From Xiphophorus maculatus (Eukaryota > Chordata > Actinopteri > Cyprinodontiformes > Poeciliidae), in contig NC_036446.1 in the NCBI RefSeq assembly GCF_002775205.1, positions 19,902,565 through 19,966,564 of the forward strand: a DNA stretch of 64,000 nt, read 5' to 3'. Of this stretch, positions 12,201 to 24,200 are shown one piece after another. Below the pieces are notes generated by a model, which was given only the letters and a program-made list of their open reading frames with translations, was not told the DNA's origin and did not search any database. The position numbers and the translations under genes are program-made. Each line of letters starts with the position of its first letter. Position 1 is the stretch's first letter.

Positions 12201-15200
12201 GAAGCTCAAGCACACAGCACAGACGCTTTATTTTAGTACACAGTCATAGGAAACACTTTTTATGTGTGAATCCCAAGGAGTGCTATCATTCTTCTCCTTT
12301 TAATAATGTTGTCTATTTTAAGAACAAAGGCTTCATTCTGTAGCAAACTTTAAGGTTATTCATCAGCCTTAAAGACCTGCAGCATCCTAAGATTAGATGA
12401 TTAACAAAGTGATTTTTAATCAATCAACGTTAACATTTCTAAACTGGTCAAGGTGTTAATCAAGTACATGTATCCTAAATTGCACAATAATGCACCATAG
12501 GAGTACATGACTTGTTTAAATGCAGTTCTTGCTCCTGCATCTTGCTGTGCATTTATATACAGATGGGTGTTTCCAGTGCGAAACAGATGACAGTGAATGT
12601 GTTATTTTCGCGTGTGTTTGGGTAAGTGTGTGGCTGACATATTTGTTGTTTTTTTTTTCTTTTTTTTTCTTTTTTTTTTTACATCTTTTTGTAACAAAAA
12701 TAGTAAAACGAGGAAGACAACCCACACAGAGAGATGCTGGCTGTCTTTCAGAATATTCATTTCAGTGACTCAGGAGGTGCTACACCGAGAAAGGACTGCA
12801 GTTCTGACATTATGCATGCTGAAATGTAAAATTAAACGACTGAGCACTGCATGGGTTCACAGATGCTGCAAAGCACTGAACTTTGTTCTGAGAGGGACGA
12901 TGGAATTACTTGTGTGAACTACTGCCAACGCATTAAATGCAGCAAATCAGCTCATTCTTGTTGTAATTTATGCCTTGGCACAAGTGACTTCCTCCTCTGA
13001 AAATGTCTTCCACTCAACTCTGTTCATTCAAAGTATTACTGATACTGATAATACTCTCCCAGGTACTTTGGTGATTAAAATGACTCATGTCACAAAATGC
13101 ACCTAACTTTGAATAGAAGATCAATAGTATTTTTTCTATAACAGAATTCAAATGAACTGGAGGATGTTATCAGCAAGAGAGGAACAGGTGATAGATAGCA
13201 GAGGCAAATGAGAGAATCTTCTAAATAATTAAATGAAAGAACATAAAACAGACAAGAGAAGTAACACAAACAAAGCTGAACACAAACTACAAAATAGAAA
13301 AATCAGAAAGAGAAATCCATAGACTTTTCTTGACTTTAACGATTGAATGAAATAATGTAATTATTGAGATCTGAGAGATCCTCTCAGATCTCTAAAGGCT
13401 TAGTGGCAAACTCGAACTGCACTAGATGAATGTCAGTTTGTTTATGTCAGTATTGAAGGGATATATTATACTGCAGATCTTATTATCACCCTGACGTGGT
13501 TCAATTTACATATAAACCTGAAACATATTGATCTGAAAAGGCAGGGATCGTGCAAAGATGTTTGCTTCCCCATTTAAGAAAGATAGAGTTACATTGTCCT
13601 TGTTTATCTTGATGATGTGGTTTTGCTCAATGGTTTGCTATTGCAGTTTTTAACATACAGTTGAGGTTTAATTAATATTGTTAATTGACTTTTTAAATTC
13701 ATTTATTGTTTTTGTCCCTAACTTTAACATTTCGGGACACATTGAGAGCCTTGTTTCTGTGCACATCCTCTGACCACCACTAGCATGCAAGGCAGGTAAA
13801 GTGTCATGCCAAGGACTAAACAAGCCAGACAGATAGACCAGGGGATTGAACCGGCAACCCACCAGTTACAGAACAATCTAAAACCACCAGAGCCTCTGTC
13901 ACCCTACCACTTTGTGGTTGAGTTGCTCTCTTCACCAATTCCTGCCAGGTTATTATAATATCTCTTAGCAAGGACATTAGCAAGTAGCAAGGACATTTTA
14001 TTACTACTAATTGAACAGATGATGGTACCCTATCATTGTACTGAGCTGTAGTTTATTGAGCTCCAATGAGTCTCCCATTCTTTCACAGATGTTTGTTGAC
14101 AGAATATAAATCCCTCTGGGTCTAATTTAACACTCATATGGCCATGGAAGTGAATTCAGTGATTTGGAGGAATGATCCAATGCATTTTTCATTGGATAAA
14201 AAAGGCACCTTCTTGCCATAGGACTTTGTCGTAAAATTCTTGAACTGTAGCTTTGTTTCAGATAAACTCTTTTAAAGTTCTGTTCATCATCATCATCGCC
14301 TCTCATGTGAAACTTTGTCTTTAATTCGGTTGCTTATATCCTCAACCAATTGGACCTGTTATTTCGTCTGTATAACTTGGCATGTTCTAGTCTTTATCCA
14401 ATGCTTGGGTTTCTAGCGATGGTACAGTTTTATAATGATGATATGGTAACTTTCTTCTTCCTACTTGAACAAAGGTTGGATGCACATGTTTCTGTTGATA
14501 AAATTTGGGTATTTAGAAAAAAAGTAATATCTGAGTGTTTCTTTCACAAGTTCTCATAAAGGTAAACATGCAGTGTGGACTGATTCTCTCAGCTATGTGC
14601 CAGTTTGTGCCTTGACTAGACAGTAAGCAGAGTGGCTGCCCATTTTAATACAGTGTTATTTCTGCCAATATATGTTATTTAGAGAGCAAACTACCCCAAT
14701 ATATTACAGCAAAACATTAGATAAGCTAAAAGGTACTTTTAAATAGTATTTGTTATAATTTTGACAACTAATTTAATCTCACAGAAAGCTAAGTGTCACT
14801 CAGATGAAGGGACTATTGACAAATATTTTAGAGTCTGATGTTGCATGGATTCAAAGGGGATCTTCTGTAAATAGATAAATGGCTCATTAAGATGACCTAG
14901 TAAAAAGTGGGTTAGAAAATGAAGTACAGGATAGTTAAGTTTAAAACTTAACTTTTCAAGAAAAGCATGAGAAGGATAACTAACTTTGAAAATATACGTG
15001 GTGTAGTTGTCTAAAGTTTCCAGTTATTTGTATGTCTGTAGATTTAACACACATTCTCCTGGCCTTTTGCTCCTGTTTGCTCAAGCTGGCCTCTGATAGC
15101 TGCCAGTGTGGTTGGAGTGAGGCCAAAATACTGAGACAAAAAAGGAACAAGGAAAGTTGCTGCTTGGAAATAAGTAAAATTGAGGCAAAGAGCCAATCAC

Positions 15201-18200
15201 TCTTCCTATGAGTTTCATGAAGTGATGTAGGCTTTTTGAATCTTCAGAGAGACTCTTAACTCATACCCATTCCTTTCTAGTGAGTCTCAAGGCCTTAAGT
15301 TGAACTTCCATGACCATTTTTGTCTCATTGGCTCAGGCTACTGCTTGTCAGATGAAAGTTGGCAGCCTGCACAGCTGTCTCGGAGCAGCAGGAGCCTTTA
15401 GACCTACGTGTTTTTCCAGACTTTGTTTCGTTCAAGGGGAGGTCAGTCTCGTGGTGCGGCAGCAGCAGCAACTTCAGCCTCCAGCTCCTCCCACTCTCCA
15501 GTGTCTTCATGCAGCCTCCCCCACAGGAAGCATTGCTTTTCCCACCATTCGGGAATAAAAGGAGAGCGGGCAGAGCAGTGCTTCATGAGCACATTTCCAG
15601 TGCCAGAGTCGGCCACGCAGGGAGAGGGAGGAATGCAGTGTGTCAGTGTACAAAATATGTGTGTGTGTGTGCTATGGTCTTTGTGCTACTCATTGCTCTT
15701 GACGCTGAGTGCTTGCTAAAATAGTAAAGTTCTGTTGAAAACGGATGAATTGTTATTGGTTTGTTGTTGAATTTTGGTTGTCTGAGCTGGATCAGGATTA
15801 TTAGACTGACTTTGTGTGAACATTATTCTTCTGCAATATTCTTCCCATATCCTAAAAGAATATACTGTAATTCAAGCATACACTGGCTTAGTTTAATTAC
15901 TATGTTTTTAGGCTGAGGGGAGAAGATTACCATTTTGGGAATCGTCGTTCTCTTTCATTGTGTGTAGCTGTAGGAAAACTGGATGCTTGTTTATAAAGTC
16001 AATTCTTGGATTTCATCATATTGCTTCCTGGGTAATTTTTTAAACAATGCAAAGACTTCCCCACATAGTTTCCATTTGACCAAGTATTGTTCCAGCCGAC
16101 AGGATGTTAATATCACATCTGATAATGAAACACAACAAGACGATATGCAAACAGCATCTGTGTAAACAAGTGAAATCTAAAATTAGCTTAAACTCCACAG
16201 CCATTAAACAATAGAAGAGACGCCTGCTAGCTGGTGGAGATCAATTACACAGTATCATCTACAAGCCCCCGAGCAAAGACGTTTAGAAAGTCTGAAAATA
16301 AACAAATCTTTTAGAGCAGTAACATGTTCGCACATTTATTCTTGTTGATAATCAAAGTTTTAATGGAAAAATTTAGTCAGCTGTGATAAAATCCAAATTA
16401 AGAAGTTTTTTTTTTTTTTTTAATTGTGAGTATTACAAAACCCCCAACAATTGCTGTAAAACAGATGAAAACGAGGCCTATTTCATTTATACTATACTTT
16501 TTAAAGTTGATTAATGTCTCAGGAGTTTGAATTATTATCTATGACATCCTATTTCTTTATTGTGTAAATATATTGTGAAATAAAGCCCCATTTTTCTTGA
16601 ACACTCTTCAAAATGAGAAATGGGACAAGAAAACAGGCCACTCAACTTAAGTAACTACGTGCTGATCTTTCCAAGTTAGGATATTGCGAGACATTTAGAA
16701 TACACACCCTCTCGCTATGAATGTCATAATTTGTTAATATTTATCTAAGAAAAAAAATCTAAGATCAAAGACTTATTTACTTACCTTATATGCATGTTTG
16801 GAGGCTGGTTTCTTGGGCTGTCAGGTTTCTGGGTCCTGGGTTTTGGGGGCACAGCTGCTCTGTGGGGGCCTACTTTGATGCTAGTTGCAGTTTTGTTTCA
16901 ATAAAATCAATCATGCAAATAGGATACCATCTTCAGATATCCTTTTTGTAAATCTAGTCTGCCCTGGCACATGTAAGCACCCGTCTTATCTAGATGGTAT
17001 GCCTGAAATGCCAAGACATGACACATAAAGTGAAATAAAATCAAAAGTTTAATTTTAACAAATTAGGCTGACATGTATCAGAGTGACAAGTCTTTTCTTT
17101 CAAATTATAGATAAATGTTCACTTAAGATAGTTAAAGATGTAAATAGCCATTTTCAAAGACAAACAATTCAAACACTGAACTTTACTGCAAACCTCCACA
17201 CTAATTGAACGTACTTTGTCCAGATTAGTATTATTTGTTTGCTTTTGTTTTGCAGATGACAGCAGCGGTAATGGGGTCAATGCATTATGTGAAGGAGGCC
17301 CACTTCCTGGACATTCAGAAGTAAGTTCTGATCCATTTGAAGGCCTGGTTGGAGTGACAAGAAAGCCATTTTCAGTGAATTAGAAGTAGCTGGACAGTTC
17401 AGTTTGAATAAAGACAGCTTCTTCACACAGTAGCTCCACTGTTCTGTCGACACCTATAAACAATTTGTATCTAGGTAGCTTAAAGCTAATTAAAAGATTT
17501 AATTAGCTTTAAGCAGGAAAAGCTAATTTCCTGCTTAGAAATTAGTCCAGGATGGTCCAGGAAACTGGACCATTCTTTCTTTTTAATACAACAGCAACTT
17601 CCTGTTTCTGTGCTGGTTACTTAACAACCTGAAAGCAATAATAACATGCAAAACTCTTTCCACTCTTATTATCTTGCTAACAAAAGGCTAACAGTTTTAT
17701 GCTATATCATACGTTTTGCCATTCAGTGAATTCACATCTTTTTCAGTGTTTGAAATTCCACTATTAGTCTTTCTAAATTTAGACTTTAATGCTCTGCAAA
17801 TGTAATATTTGAGAATGGATTTAAAATATTCCCTTCTCTTGTGTCACAAAGTAGTTGACAGAGTTTTCTGCATATCTGTGGAATTTCCTCTCTGCTGATG
17901 ACTCTGTTTGACTTTTGACTGACGTTGAGTCACAGTTTTAATTGCTGAGTCACAAGACTTTGTGACTCTCAAAGAGCTCCTTTCATGACTACATTAGTGA
18001 GGGAGGAATAAACTTCAGCTGCTCAAATTGGAGATCCGTACTCGTTGCTTTGGTTTTCAAGGATATGTGAGGACATCCAACCGACTGAGGGAGCTTTCTT
18101 AATTAATAAAGCTAATAACTGTGTATGCCAGCTCAGACGTTAGAATTAAGTACTTATTGTTGGATATTTAGTGCTAATGTTATAATAGTTACTAATAATA

Positions 18201-21200
18201 GCAGCACCCTGGTTATAAGGAAGTCCGTTAGTGGTTGTCAGGATGTGATAAACAAGCAGGGTGGAGTTCAGCTAACGGCTCCATAAGCTGCTTTTGGGCG
18301 TAAAGTACAAGAAATCTATTATTAACTTGTCACAGTCAACAGGATTCATTTCTTAAAAAGTGGTGCTAATTTTACAGTCCTTCACTCAAAATAATTTATT
18401 TGAAGTTTTTTTTTATAGAAATCAATCTACGATTCTTTTACTTTTTTAATTTGCAGTGAACTCTGCACTACTGACTCTTCTATCAATAAGACATGTGTTC
18501 ACTATAAACTGCTCAACTATAATAAAAGTGGTTTAGTGACTTTTAGTAATAGTGCTGACTTATGAAATTCAAGTCATTCAAGTTCAAAGTAAAACTCATA
18601 CAAAGTTAAAATCTTCCTCCTTTGCAAGTATTTTTTAGTTACTAAAAAGGAGTTTCAGTTTAAATCAGCAGAAAATACATTAGGCATTCAATCATCTGAA
18701 AGTTTAAAGTTTAAAATTTTACTATGTAAGTGGATTTAGCTGCATTAAATGTGTTTTTCGCTCCACCAAGTTATTTTTGTGTAATGACAGGCTAGAATTG
18801 GACAGCTTCCTGTTTGATGTGGCACTTTGAGTTCAATTCCAGCATGGAAACATAAAATAATATATTACCTTCTATTGGTCTCTTACACATACTGTATTCA
18901 ATAGGTTAAATCCTCTAGTGCAAACAGATTATTTTTTGTCAGATTATTCATGTCAGTATATTTTGTGTTCCATCATTGTTTCTCTTTCAGACAGAGAGGC
19001 TTCAACCAAACAGAGACACAGTGTTCTTCAGGGACGGCGTTCGCAGAATAGACTTTGTTTTGTCTTATGTAGATGATAAAGATGAGAGGAAGCAGGTAAG
19101 TTTGAAAATGTTGTTTCAATAACTTGACAACTCAGCAAATATTCAGTGCTGCCACTGACTAACCGCAACACAGCCAACATTATTACACAATCAAATGCCA
19201 GAGGAGAAGTCTGGATGCTCAAAAGAGGAAGTAAGATTCTGGATTTTTTCTGAAGACATGTGATAGATATGATAAATTGTTGTTTTAAATTATATATATA
19301 TATAAAACAACTATAATAGGTCAAGTATTATTCTCCTTTTAAGGGAGGAAACATATTACAGCTAATCATAATAAAAGTCTGATTGTTTCATAGGCTTATT
19401 GTTGAGAGACAATAGCAGAAATTCAAAAATGTCTTGTTTCTTTATTGAAGCCACAGTGCTGACAATATCTATGCTAGTAAACTTGTATCTAATCCTAAAC
19501 TTAGGCAAAAAATTATGATTCAGGAACAGTAACAACAAAAAGATCCACTGTGACTTAGACCTTTGTGTCTGTTACTTATAGCTTGTTTTTGGTGCCCCCA
19601 AGTGGCCAAAATAGCTGAGGTGTGAAACAGAGAAAAAAGGTTAATGAAATGCACGATTACATAAGGCTGTATGAAGACTGGTTACAAGTTTAAGATTTTT
19701 TTTTTAGTTTGTTGTTACTACAATGTATTGAGGCTTTTGCCACATTTTATTTCAAAGGAGACAAATCTTATCACCTTTAAGTAGTTCTTTCAAAATTTAC
19801 GTTTGATCTTGGCTGCTTTTTCATTTAAATTTTCTGTTCAGACTCTGATTAATTAGAGGAAACTTTTATTTCTTTGAGAATAAGTAGAAACTCAAGAAAT
19901 CTTTTAATAATGAAAAAGCTCCTAAACCAAACAGATTAGTCAGTGGTCTGGACACAAATAACGGTTTCTCTTGACATCCATTTTGCATGCACAACAGGTT
20001 TGGCAAACATCTGTAAATTTTCTGAATGTCTGTCACTCTGTCATGACCTCACTGCCCTGACTATACTACAGATTATACTACATTTACATTTTGACAAGCA
20101 AGTAGGCGTACTTGCAGTGGATGCTGATGTAAACCTTATTTTAATTTCTCTTATTTGGTGGAGTATGTTAGAAATTAGTGAGCTGTTGTGTTTACTTTCA
20201 GGAAAGGAGAAAGGAATTTGAGGCCAACCTTCTGAAAGAAGGTCTGGAGCTGGAGACAGAAGACAAATCGGTAAGGAGTCTCAACTGTTAAGTACTAGCG
20301 CCATCTAGTGTATATTTTTTGTGGTGCATAAAAATAAACTGAAACCATCTTAAAGGGATTATTCAGTGTCCGGCACATGTTGCTGGTGATGTGTTTCTCT
20401 TCTCTGTTGTTAAACCGATTTCTCTGTTAGGAGTCGAAAGACCACAAGACATACTTTTTAAAGATTCACGCGCCATGGGAAGTGCTTGCCACTTACGCGG
20501 ACGTCCTGAACATCAAAGTTCCCTTCAAAGAGAGTGGCATGCAGCCTGGTCAGGACGTCCATCTGGACTGGCTGTCCTGCCCTTTCCGCCTGCCTGACCA
20601 CATCATGCACCCTCAGACAGACTACTTCACCTACCCCTTTGACAAGAATAAGGTGGACTTCTTCCTCATCAATGACAAAGAAACTTTCTTCCCTCCATCC
20701 ACAAGAAACAGAATTGTAAGTATAAGAGATTCATGTTGGCCTGATTTGATTGAGATTTCACCCTGAATAATTTGTGAAGATGTTTTGTGTATTTAAAAAC
20801 TGTATTAAAATTTCTAATCTTTCATAAAATATCTTCCTTGCCATGAGGTGTTTTATATCCTGGCCCGTGTTCCGTACTACAGAGAAGGTCATAAGGACAG
20901 AGAGAAGACGGGCGTCAAGCGATTACTCAACAACGGGACATATACAGCAGCCTTCCCCCTTCACGATGTAAGGCTGATTATTTCAAACAGAAGGATTGCG
21001 TAGATGCTGGGAATTTGTTTGCTCAGTTTCTTTGCCCCATCTTTTTATCCAGTTTTGTTCTTGCTGCCGCTTCTTCAGAACTGCTGAGATTTTTTAATTT
21101 TTTATTTATTTAAACAGATTTAATACTCCTGGATCTGAGTCTTTAGAATACATTTAAATATATTTAAAATGGAATACAATTAAAGTTGTGTTCATTTGTA

Positions 21201-24200
21201 AATTAAAATGATCAGAAATGTATAAGAAGAAGGTTATTTTAAAGATGTGCATACTTATGCAACCAGGTTTTTGCACCATTTTTGCACACCCCTGCCCCAC
21301 TCTGTGTAACGGTTGTTGAGCTAGGATACATGGCAACAAAACCAAGAAAACAAACCATTTCAATCAAGAAAACCTTGGGTTTATGAATGCAACAATTGCG
21401 TCCTTAGTTTAATGGAAGATGTTCATGACTGTGTTAACGTCCCTCTGGTTTTCAGTGTCGGTACTGGAAAAGGGCAAGAAATGCAGAGTGTGAGAGCGAA
21501 CGCTTCAACTTGTACAAGCATTGGGCGAAGTTTCTCTGCTTTTACAAAGAGCAGCCTCTGAACCTGATCAAGTAATCAATTTTCACACCAGATTTTACAT
21601 ATGCCCACTTGTGTATTTATATATTTTTTCATTTCCTTGTATGTTTGTTTCTTACAGGAAGTATTATGGAGAAAAGATCGGGATCTATTTTGCTTGGCTG
21701 GGCTTCTACACTGAGATGCTGTTCTTTGCAGCGGTCATGGGTGTTATATGTTTCACCTATGGAGCGCTCAGCTATGGCAACAACAAATCAAGGTTAATAC
21801 TTCTTTGGCACAGAAAACAGAATCAAGTTTGTATTTGTTGGGCTGTTTTGCCTCAGCTAGTTATAGATACATTTGCCCACTTTTTACAGAAATGTCACCA
21901 CTTATTCCCTTCCTTCAAATGGTTAAGTTTATACAGTATAAATAAATACTATGACATTTTGCTCTAAAAAAAGGCAAATGCTTTTTCTTCTTGCGTTTAG
22001 TGAAGAAATCTGTGATGCAAAGATCGGCGGCAGCATATTAATGTGTCCTCTCTGCGACAAAAAGTGTCCTTTCTGGAAGCTCAACTCCACCTGTTTCTCG
22101 TCCTGGGTAAATATTATTGACAGAAACAATAAAGTTTGCAGTACTGTGTTAAATACAAATGACATCAAAATGCAGTTGGGGAATTTTCAGTTGAATTTAA
22201 GCTGCCAACATGGTTTTATGTTGCATTATTGTCCTCATGAAATAATGTCTTATCAAATATATTCATTTAAAACGGGTTTAGACTGAGCACAGTCAATAAC
22301 ACCTTCTTGATCGAATAACCAGCGACCTGCTGAGTAGACAGCATGTCTCAGTATTTGTGCCGAAAATCCTCTGCTTCTCTCTGGATCATTTTTTTTCTAT
22401 TCTATCTCCCAGCAATCCCATCTGTTTGACAACGAGGGAACCGTATTCTTTGCCATATTTATGGGGATTTGGGGTGAGTGTCCATAGATCCAACAAACTC
22501 CCCCCCCATTGTTTTACAGTTTGAACCTTTTCACACTAAAAGATTTAACCTTTTAACCAAACTGCTCCAGAAAAACCTGCCAGCACAATTATGTTATTCT
22601 CCAGGATTAGGGCAGCACCTCATGTCAATTAAAATCCAACACAAACAACATTCTGCAGAATGAAAAAACAACTTATTTCAGAAAAAAAAATATGCAGACT
22701 ACATTATAATGTATCAATAAATTGTTTTTTTTTTTTTTAAGTATTAATTTTGATGTATTTTTCTATAAACCTTTTCGGCAGTAACTCTGTTCCTGGAGTT
22801 TTGGAAGCGGCGTCAGGCCCGACTCGAGTACGAATGGGATCTGGTGGATTTTGAGGAAGAGCAGCAGCAGCTTCAAATCCGCCCAGAGTTCGAGATCAAA
22901 TGCACAAACAGGAGACAAAACAAGATCACACAAGTGGGTGATGCCATAATTTCAACAACAAATAAAAACCTATGTTTTGCTAATATGCATATAACAGTGT
23001 AAAAGCGATCAATATTTTTCAAAACCGTATGTCTGAACAAAGCCTAAAAAGTTCTAAAACAAAATTTGGTACATATTAGGTTTTAATGTAAAAAATGATT
23101 GATGCAAAATTGGTTTTAGACATTTATTAGAAACATAGATGTGATTTGGATCTACAGGACTCTGATTAGAAGTTTAGACAAAAACATCAAATTTAAAAAT
23201 GTGCAAGGCTTGGAAAAAAGGTTGGTAATAATGGAAAAATGCCAAAAAGCAAAAACTCAAAATCAGAGATAGCTTCACTAAACTCATTTAAGCAGTTTTT
23301 TCAGTTGTAATATTCCAATAATGACATCAATATACTCTATTTTTTTATTTGTGGGGTAAATTGAGAGGTGGTGGTACATGTAAGGTATGAGACAAATATT
23401 TCTGTTTGTGTAGCTATTCAACCTCACCTACAAAAGTCTTATCGTTAGGTTTTTTTTATTTGTATATATTTTTTATTTGAAATCTTTCATAATTAAATCA
23501 GATATCTGCAAATTTTAGCTAGGAAGCCCTTAAACATCGTTTGGATGCATTTCCTCCTAATAGCACTCAACAAGTAGTAAATTAGAACTCATCTTTCAGG
23601 AAATGGAGCCATATCTTCCTGTCACAAGCAGGTGTGCACGTTTCTGCTTCTCTGGAGCCACCGTCATATTCTGGGTAACTGGAAAAATTTTTTTTAAAAA
23701 TCCACATCTTTGTCTCTGTTGCCACATTCTGGTAGCTCTTCCACATGTGAATGTCTCTCTCTGCAGATTTCTATGATCGTAGCCTGTATCATTGGGGTGA
23801 TAGCCTACAGGCTGGCTGTATATGCTGCCTTTGCAAGCATCATTAAAGATCCAATGAGAAAGATCCAGTTGGTGGGGAGATTCATCACTCCGCAGCTCGC
23901 GACATCCGTCACCGCTTCCTGCATTAATTTTGTCATCATCATGATCCTGAACTTCTTTTACGAAAAAGTGGCCATCTGGATCACTGATATGGGTAAAGAG
24001 ATTAAACTGATTTAAGGAAGAGTCCGACATGCCAGACTTTTTTTTTTTTTTTTGCTGAAAGTGTTGTTTGCTTTGCTGCAGAAATCCCCAAAACTCACCT
24101 GGAATATGAGAACCGGCTGACGATAAAGATGTTTCTGTTCCAGTTTGTCAACTACTACTCGTCCTGCTTCTATGTGGCCTTCTTCAAAGGGAAGTTTGTG

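Larger units (their letters stand above)
6271..17255 (+). other. ano5: ano5 intron 1 (11 kb)
   Basis: No coding exon is recognised inside. It holds a SINE copy (about 13735-13905), a perfect hairpin at 13366-13392, inverted repeats at 7967-8007, T-rich runs near 12650, and one G+C-richer stretch (15325-15625) that could be regulatory. Confidence 0.7.

Noticed and set aside
15359..15724. 121-codon + strand ORF in ano5 intron 1
   Set aside because: No homology or splice context. The sequence is better explained as a G+C-rich regulatory patch.
23596..24030. 144-codon minus-strand ORF
   Set aside because: Antisense to ano5 exons 12-13.
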